Assembly: GCA_017385345.1 (NCBI GenBank)
Contig: JAFNRY010000329.1
Location: forward strand, 1 to 8,246
Direction: 5' to 3'
DNA from: Kiritimatiellia bacterium
Lineage (GTDB): Bacteria; Verrucomicrobiota; Kiritimatiellia; RFP12; UBA1067
DNA: 8,246 nt
A model generated the notes under the pieces. It saw nothing but the letters and a program-made list of their open reading frames with translations, made no database searches and was not told the origin of the DNA. Positions 4,696 through 8,246 of this stretch are shown here, in pieces (the first letter of the stretch is position 1; every line of letters starts with the position of its first letter). A program made the position numbers and the translations under genes.

Positions 4696-6873
4696 CTACC
4701 GGAGATTCACCGCATCGACGTCGAAAACGGCCTTAACCTCCGGCGGCGGAGGCCTCGCGGAGACGAGCCATTTCCACGCGCGCACTGCTATGGACGCGGT
4801 CTTCGACTTCAATACTATCTGCCAGCGATGCCAGCCGTCCGCCATCTCCTGCGCGGCCGGAACGGCGTCGCCCGCAACCAGTCCCTCCACTTTCGCCAGC
4901 GACGCCGCGTACATCGCGGCCCACGCCGCCGCCGCTCCAGGATCCCTGCTGCGCATATTGACCACGCAAAGCTTGCAGTACGGAGGGAAAAACGCTTCTT
5001 CGCGCATCTTCAATTCTTTTCCGGCGAAAGAGGCGAAATCGCCCGCGGCGGCCGCTTTTATCGTTTCCGAGCCGGGATCGTACGTCTGTATGAGCGCTTC
5101 CCCGGGCAGATCGGCGCGTCCCGCCCGCCCTGTCACTTGCGACAGAAGCTGGAACGCTCTCTCCGCCGCCCGGAAATCCGGCATCTTCAGCGCCATGTCC
5201 GCGTTCAGAACCCCGACGAGCGTGACGTTCGGGAAGTCGAGTCCTTTTGCAATCATCTGCGTGCCGAGGAGTATGTCCGTCTCATGGCGGCGGAACGCGC
5301 CGAGAATGTCGTCATGAGAATTCTTCCGCGATGTGGAATCGGCGTCCATTCTCGCGATCCGGGCGCGCGGGAAGCACGTTTTCAAAACGCTCTCCGCTCG
5401 CTGCGTGCCGATGCCGCGGTACGTGAAATCGGTCGAACCGCACGCGGGGCACGACGCGGGGACCGGGATCCATCCGCCGCAAACGTGGCAGCGGCAGCAC
5501 GAATCGCTCTTATGGTACGTGTAGGGAATGCCGCATCCGGGGCAATCCACCGTCGCGCCGCAACCGCAGCATTCCACGGAACGCGAATAGCCCCTCCTGT
5601 TGAGAAGCAAAATGGTCTGCTCCGAACGGTCGAGACGGCTGGAAATGGCATCGAGCAGTTCGCGGGAAAAGATCCTGGAGCGGTTTTCGGGAGACCCCAT
5701 ATCGATCGTAGCCACTTTCGGGAACGTCCCTCTTCCGGCGCGGGAGGGCAGAGCAGCGAACGCGTATTTTCCGGTTTCGGCGTTATGCCACGATTCCAGC
5801 GACGGCGTGGCCGAGCCGAGGACGACTTTCGCCCCCTCGATAGCTCCGCGCAGCACCGCGACGTCGCGCGCATGGTACCTCGGCGCCGACGAATCCTGCT
5901 TGTAGCTCGGCTCGTGCTCCTCATCCACGACGATAAGCCCGAGGTCCGCCACCGGGGCGAACACGGCGCTGCGCGGCCCGACCGCCACCCGCGCAGCGCC
6001 GCTGCGCAGCCTGTGCCATTCATCGTAGCGTTCTCCGTCCGACAGCGCCGAATGGAGAAGCGCAACGCGGTCGCCGAAGCGAGATACGAACCTCTGCACC
6101 GTCTGGGGTGTGAGCGATATCTCGGGAACGAGCACGATCGCGCCGCGGCCGGCTTCGAGTTCCGCGGCGATGGCCTGGAGATACACCTCAGTTTTGCCGG
6201 AGCCGGTGACGCCGTGGAGAAGCAAAACGCCCGGAGAGCCTCCCGCGCCGAGTGAAGCGATTGACGCGAGCGCGGCTCGCTGACCGTCGTTGGGCGGCAG
6301 GGGCTTCGTCGGCAAGATGCGCATCGCGGAGACCGGCGCGCGCCGTTTCGTGCGCTTCTCGATCGAAAGCCAGCCTTTGGCGGCGAGCGACCTCAACGTC
6401 GCTGGAGTCGTCTTCAATTCGCGGCACAGGCCGGGCATCCACCCGCCGCCGAGGCGTTCGACCTGCGCCGCGATCCAGCGGCCTCTCTCCGCAATGTTTC
6501 CCTCGCCGACGCCGGCGTATTCTACGTACAGCGCCTCCTTGGCGCGGGAACCGGGTTTCAGCACAGCCGCCGGCACCGCGGTTTGCAGAACCTTCTCGAC
6601 AGGCGTCACCGTATATGCCGCGATCTTACGGACGAGTTCGATCATGGCGGGCTTGAAAAACGGCACGGGATCCACGATCGAAATCACAGACTTTACGTCG
6701 AAACCCGCGCTATCGCCGGATTCCATGGTCTCCATTGCAAATCCGCGGGCGGTGCGCCGCCCGAATGGAACAAGAAGAAGTTGGCCGACGGCCAACTTCT
6801 TCTCCATCTCTTCCGGTACAGAATACGTCCAGAGCCGGTCGAGCGCCAGGTCGATAGCGACCTTGACCAGCAT
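4696..6873 (-). CDS. priA: Primosomal protein N', replication-restart helicase PriA
   Basis: PriA recognises abandoned replication forks, unwinds DNA 3'-5' and reloads the replisome. The 725-residue protein begins with the 3'BD domain, MLVKVAIDLALDRLWTYSVP and then LLLVPFGRR (32-40). A winged-helix region follows at about 110-190. Helicase motifs are Walker A GVTGSGKT (221-228), VVDEEHE (315-321), GSATPS (353-358), LLLNRRGYS (422-430), ILLGTQMIAKGLDFP (534-548) and QVTGRAGR (579-586). All eight zinc-binding cysteines (435, 438, 444, 447, 462, 465, 475, 478) are present with the E. coli spacing. The C-terminus ends in the typical WHRWQIVLKS and FDVDAVNLR. Every functional motif is intact, so the gene should be active. 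The ATG at 6873 lies 6 bases after the pseudopilin stop and lacks a clear ribosome binding site, so translation may depend on coupling. A perfect hairpin occurs near codons 24-34. Confidence 0.97.
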   Translation of the reverse strand: MLVKVAIDLALDRLWTYSVPEEMEKKLAVGQLLLVPFGRRTARGFAMETMESGDSAGFDVKSVISIVDPVPFFKPAMIELVRKIAAYTVTPVEKVLQTAVPAAVLKPGSRAKEALYVEYAGVGEGNIAERGRWIAAQVERLGGGWMPGLCRELKTTPATLRSLAAKGWLSIEKRTKRRAPVSAMRILPTKPLPPNDGQRAALASIASLGAGGSPGVLLLHGVTGSGKTEVYLQAIAAELEAGRGAIVLVPEISLTPQTVQRFVSRFGDRVALLHSALSDGERYDEWHRLRSGAARVAVGPRSAVFAPVADLGLIVVDEEHEPSYKQDSSAPRYHARDVAVLRGAIEGAKVVLGSATPSLESWHNAETGKYAFAALPSRAGRGTFPKVATIDMGSPENRSRIFSRELLDAISSRLDRSEQTILLLNRRGYSRSVECCGCGATVDCPGCGIPYTYHKSDSCCRCHVCGGWIPVPASCPACGSTDFTYRGIGTQRAESVLKTCFPRARIARMDADSTSRKNSHDDILGAFRRHETDILLGTQMIAKGLDFPNVTLVGVLNADMALKMPDFRAAERAFQLLSQVTGRAGRADLPGEALIQTYDPGSETIKAAAAGDFASFAGKELKMREEAFFPPYCKLCVVNMRSRDPGAAAAWAAMYAASLAKVEGLVAGDAVPAAQEMADGWHRWQIVLKSKTASIAVRAWKWLVSARPPPPEVKAVFDVDAVNLR
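6773..6803. repeat. Perfect 14-bp inverted repeat (hairpin) in the 5' part of priA
   Basis: AGAAGAAGTTGGCC (6773-6786) and its exact reverse complement (6790-6803) are separated by three bases. In the priA mRNA this forms a 14-bp stem with a GUC loop. It begins about 70 bases after the start codon and is translated as EKKLAVGQLLL. The bases after the 3' arm are mixed (TGTTCCATT), not the run of U expected of an intrinsic terminator. Confidence 0.8.
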
Positions 6874-6879
6874 CGCCCG

Positions 6880-7611
6880 TTACGGCTCGATATAGGTGAT
6901 TTCGATGCCGGACGGAATCGTGAAGCTGTTAGACTTGTAGATGTCCTTCGGACGGCAATCGCGCGCTTTGTAGGTATCGGCGCCGCCGCCTTTCGTCACG
7001 ATCACGCAGCCTTTCTTGCCGAAGGGCTGCGGATTCGTCTCGCCCAGTTTGATGCGGGAGGTCTTGTCGTTGGAATTGTAGGTGCTGGATTTGGCGAAGT
7101 CCGCAGTGTCGGCATTGCGCGAAACAAGCACGGGGATGAAGTCGCCGAGATCGTCCGTAAAGCCCTTCGCGACCGTCCACGCCACGTTCTCCTTCTGGAG
7201 CTGGCCGGGCTGCGCCGGGGGCACGCCGGCTCCGGCGAGCCAGCTCGCTTCGTAACCTTCGATGTACGGCTGCCATTCGTCGGAAGACGTCTGGTGCTGG
7301 ATGTCGAAAAGTTCTTTGAAGAAGTCGGTCGATGTACTGAAGGACATGCCGGCGATGTCGTCCTTGTCATCGCTCAAACCGTCGTCCTGCTTGTTGTGGG
7401 GCCAGACGGACGTCTTGCCCTTGGCCTGGCGGTCGGTGTTAGCCTGGATGATTCCCTGCACGATCTTGCGGCCGTTCATGGCGAACGTCTTCATGCTCGT
7501 ATCGGCGAGCGCGGACGAAATCGCCGGATAGAGCGTACCCATCAAAATGCCGAGAATGCCAATCACGACCAGCAGCTCGACGAGCGTGAAACCTTTTTGT
7601 GCCTTCTTCAT
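6880..7611 (-). CDS. Type II secretion/type IV pilin-like prepilin (pseudopilin), function unknown
   Basis: The 243-residue protein starts with a class III signal, MKKAQKGFTLVELLVVIGIL. Prepilin peptidase should cut after Gly7, leaving Phe at +1 and the conserved Glu at +5 (Glu12). The hydrophobic helix runs to about residue 35 and would sit in the inner membrane or the filament core. The remaining ~200 residues are a soluble, Asp/Lys/Ser-rich domain I do not recognise. It has only two cysteines (202 and 219), which could form a disulfide outside the cytoplasm. No H-x9-DG signature of the DUF1559 pseudopilins common in planctomycetes is seen. No other secretion or pilus gene is nearby, so it is an orphan pseudopilin rather than part of a local system. 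The ATG at 7611 has a good AAAGGA 8 bases upstream. The pilin class is certain; the role is not. Confidence 0.9.
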   Translation of the reverse strand: MKKAQKGFTLVELLVVIGILGILMGTLYPAISSALADTSMKTFAMNGRKIVQGIIQANTDRQAKGKTSVWPHNKQDDGLSDDKDDIAGMSFSTSTDFFKELFDIQHQTSSDEWQPYIEGYEASWLAGAGVPPAQPGQLQKENVAWTVAKGFTDDLGDFIPVLVSRNADTADFAKSSTYNSNDKTSRIKLGETNPQPFGKKGCVIVTKGGGADTYKARDCRPKDIYKSNSFTIPSGIEITYIEP

Positions 7612-7619
7612 TTTGTCTT

Positions 7620-7625
7620 TCCTTT
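7620..7625 (-). promoter_or_regulatory. Ribosome binding site of the pseudopilin gene (AAAGGA)
   Basis: AAAGGA on the minus strand lies 8 bases before the ATG at 7611, in an A-rich leader. It contrasts with the weak sites at priA and ddl and suggests efficient, independent translation of the pseudopilin. The rest of the 65-base gap up to the pgsA-like stop holds AT-rich sequence (AAAATAAT at about 7649-7656) but no promoter with acceptable spacing. Confidence 0.55.
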
Positions 7626-7676
7626 CGGATGTGTTCCTTTTCGTGTGGATTATTTTCTCAAATGGACGGGCCGATT

Positions 7677-8246
7677 TCAAGAGCCTTTTTCCAACGCCTT
7701 TCTGAGATAGGGCATGTAGGCCCTCGTGTAGGTGCAGACGCTGGCGAAGTTTATGGCAAGCATGGCCGCTTCGACGACGTAGCACGCGGCGAGAAGCGCC
7801 GGTCTCGCGGAGGCCAGGCTTTCGCAGTCGTTGAAAATCGCGAAGGCGTAGATGGCGCCCGCGCCCGGGAACGTGAACGCGGTTCTCACCTTTCCGAGCC
7901 ACATGGCCGCGCCGTCCGCGCCGAACAGCGAACCGACCGAACGCAGAAAAGTCACCCAGAGGTCTCGCAGTATGCAGAGCACCGCCACGACGAGCATGAC
8001 GAGCGAGTGCGTCTGGTCGCCCTGGTGGGAGAGTATCCACGAGAGCGTCGGCAGAGCCACCACGTAGAACACCTTGTCCATCAGCGGATCGGCCATCTTG
8101 CCGAGCGGGCTTACGACCTTCCATCTGCGGGCGAGGGCGCCGTCGAATGCGTCCGTCAGGCCGGACAGGAACATCGTCGCGCCGGCGACGAAGATGAGCC
8201 AGGGCGAAGAGCCGAACTCCTCCAGTACGGCCCAGACGAGCCACGC
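7677..8246 (-). CDS. pgsA: CDP-alcohol phosphatidyltransferase, probably CDP-diacylglycerol--glycerol-3-phosphate 3-phosphatidyltransferase (5' end cut by the window)
   Basis: PgsA-type enzymes exchange CMP of CDP-diacylglycerol for glycerol-3-phosphate in the inner membrane, the committed step to phosphatidylglycerol. The family signature D-x2-DG-x2-AR-x8-G-x3-D-x3-D is complete: TDAFDGALARRW followed by KVVSPLGKMADPLMDK. These aspartates bind the metal and CDP. Several hydrophobic segments follow, including LPTLSWIL, SLVMLVVAVLCIL and a C-terminal LLAACYVVEAAMLAI. CILRDLWVTFLR and LGKVRTAF fit the PgsA subgroup better than phosphatidylserine or cardiolipin synthases of the same superfamily. 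The frame is open through the right edge, giving 189 visible codons; an internal ATG at 8174 falls just before the signature and is unlikely to be the true start, since about one membrane segment would be lost. The TGA at 7677 is 65 bases before the pseudopilin ATG. The superfamily is sure; the exact substrate is likely but not proven. Confidence 0.8.
   Translation of the reverse strand, partial: AWLVWAVLEEFGSSPWLIFVAGATMFLSGLTDAFDGALARRWKVVSPLGKMADPLMDKVFYVVALPTLSWILSHQGDQTHSLVMLVVAVLCILRDLWVTFLRSVGSLFGADGAAMWLGKVRTAFTFPGAGAIYAFAIFNDCESLASARPALLAACYVVEAAMLAINFASVCTYTRAYMPYLRKALEKGS

Noticed and set aside
3811..6255. Plus-strand open frame of 814 codons opposite ddl and priA
   Set aside because: It spans two well-supported minus-strand genes and their gap, is Arg/His-rich and matches no family I recognise. 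It is a G+C-driven shadow.
7649..7680. Possible promoter for the pseudopilin: TTGAAA (7675-7680) with an AATAAT box
   Set aside because: The -35-like box overlaps the upstream stop codon and the best -10 match is about 20 bases away, too far for a normal sigma-70 promoter.
6583..7710. Plus-strand open frame of 375 codons opposite priA and the pseudopilin
   Set aside because: The pseudopilin and PriA on the other strand have complete motifs and starts. This frame has none and no plausible ribosome binding site.

Overview
All recognisable genes in this window lie on the minus strand, so transcription runs from high to low coordinates. Coding density and G+C are high, and the intergenic gaps are very short (the longest is 81 bases). 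In transcription order the window holds a CDP-alcohol phosphatidyltransferase (pgsA-like, cut by the right edge), a solitary type II pseudopilin-like protein, the replication-restart helicase PriA, and a compact division and cell-wall cluster of ddl, ftsQ, ftsA and ftsZ. After that come the first ~110 codons of mutL, which stop abruptly at about position 143. The last ~140 bases read, in another frame, as the C-terminal part of a TerD-family protein.

The organism is probably a PVC-superphylum bacterium, with Kiritimatiellota, Lentisphaerota or Verrucomicrobiota the best guess. This is an inference. It rests on a very divergent FtsZ that still sits in a ddl-ftsQ-ftsA-ftsZ cluster, and on a stand-alone pseudopilin of the kind that is abundant in those phyla. 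No rRNA or other phylogenetic marker was available to confirm it.

The four division genes are tightly packed. Each of the junctions ddl/ftsQ, ftsQ/ftsA and ftsA/ftsZ is an ATGA overlap, so they are probably one translationally coupled unit. Ddl makes the D-Ala-D-Ala dipeptide for peptidoglycan. FtsQ is the periplasmic POTRA division protein, FtsA is the actin-like membrane anchor, and FtsZ is the tubulin-like ring protein whose C-terminal peptide binds FtsA. mutL follows ftsZ after 11 bases. A near-consensus extended -10 box (TGGTATAAT) lies 7 bases before the GTG start of ddl. It suggests that the cluster has its own promoter and possibly a leaderless transcript.

I found no clear new multi-gene system. 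The points that most deserve a second look are the FtsZ with many altered nucleotide-contact and T7-loop residues, the mutL/TerD junction (a rearrangement or an assembly chimera), a palindromic repeat translated inside the FtsZ linker, a perfect 14-bp hairpin early in priA, and the possibly leaderless ddl.
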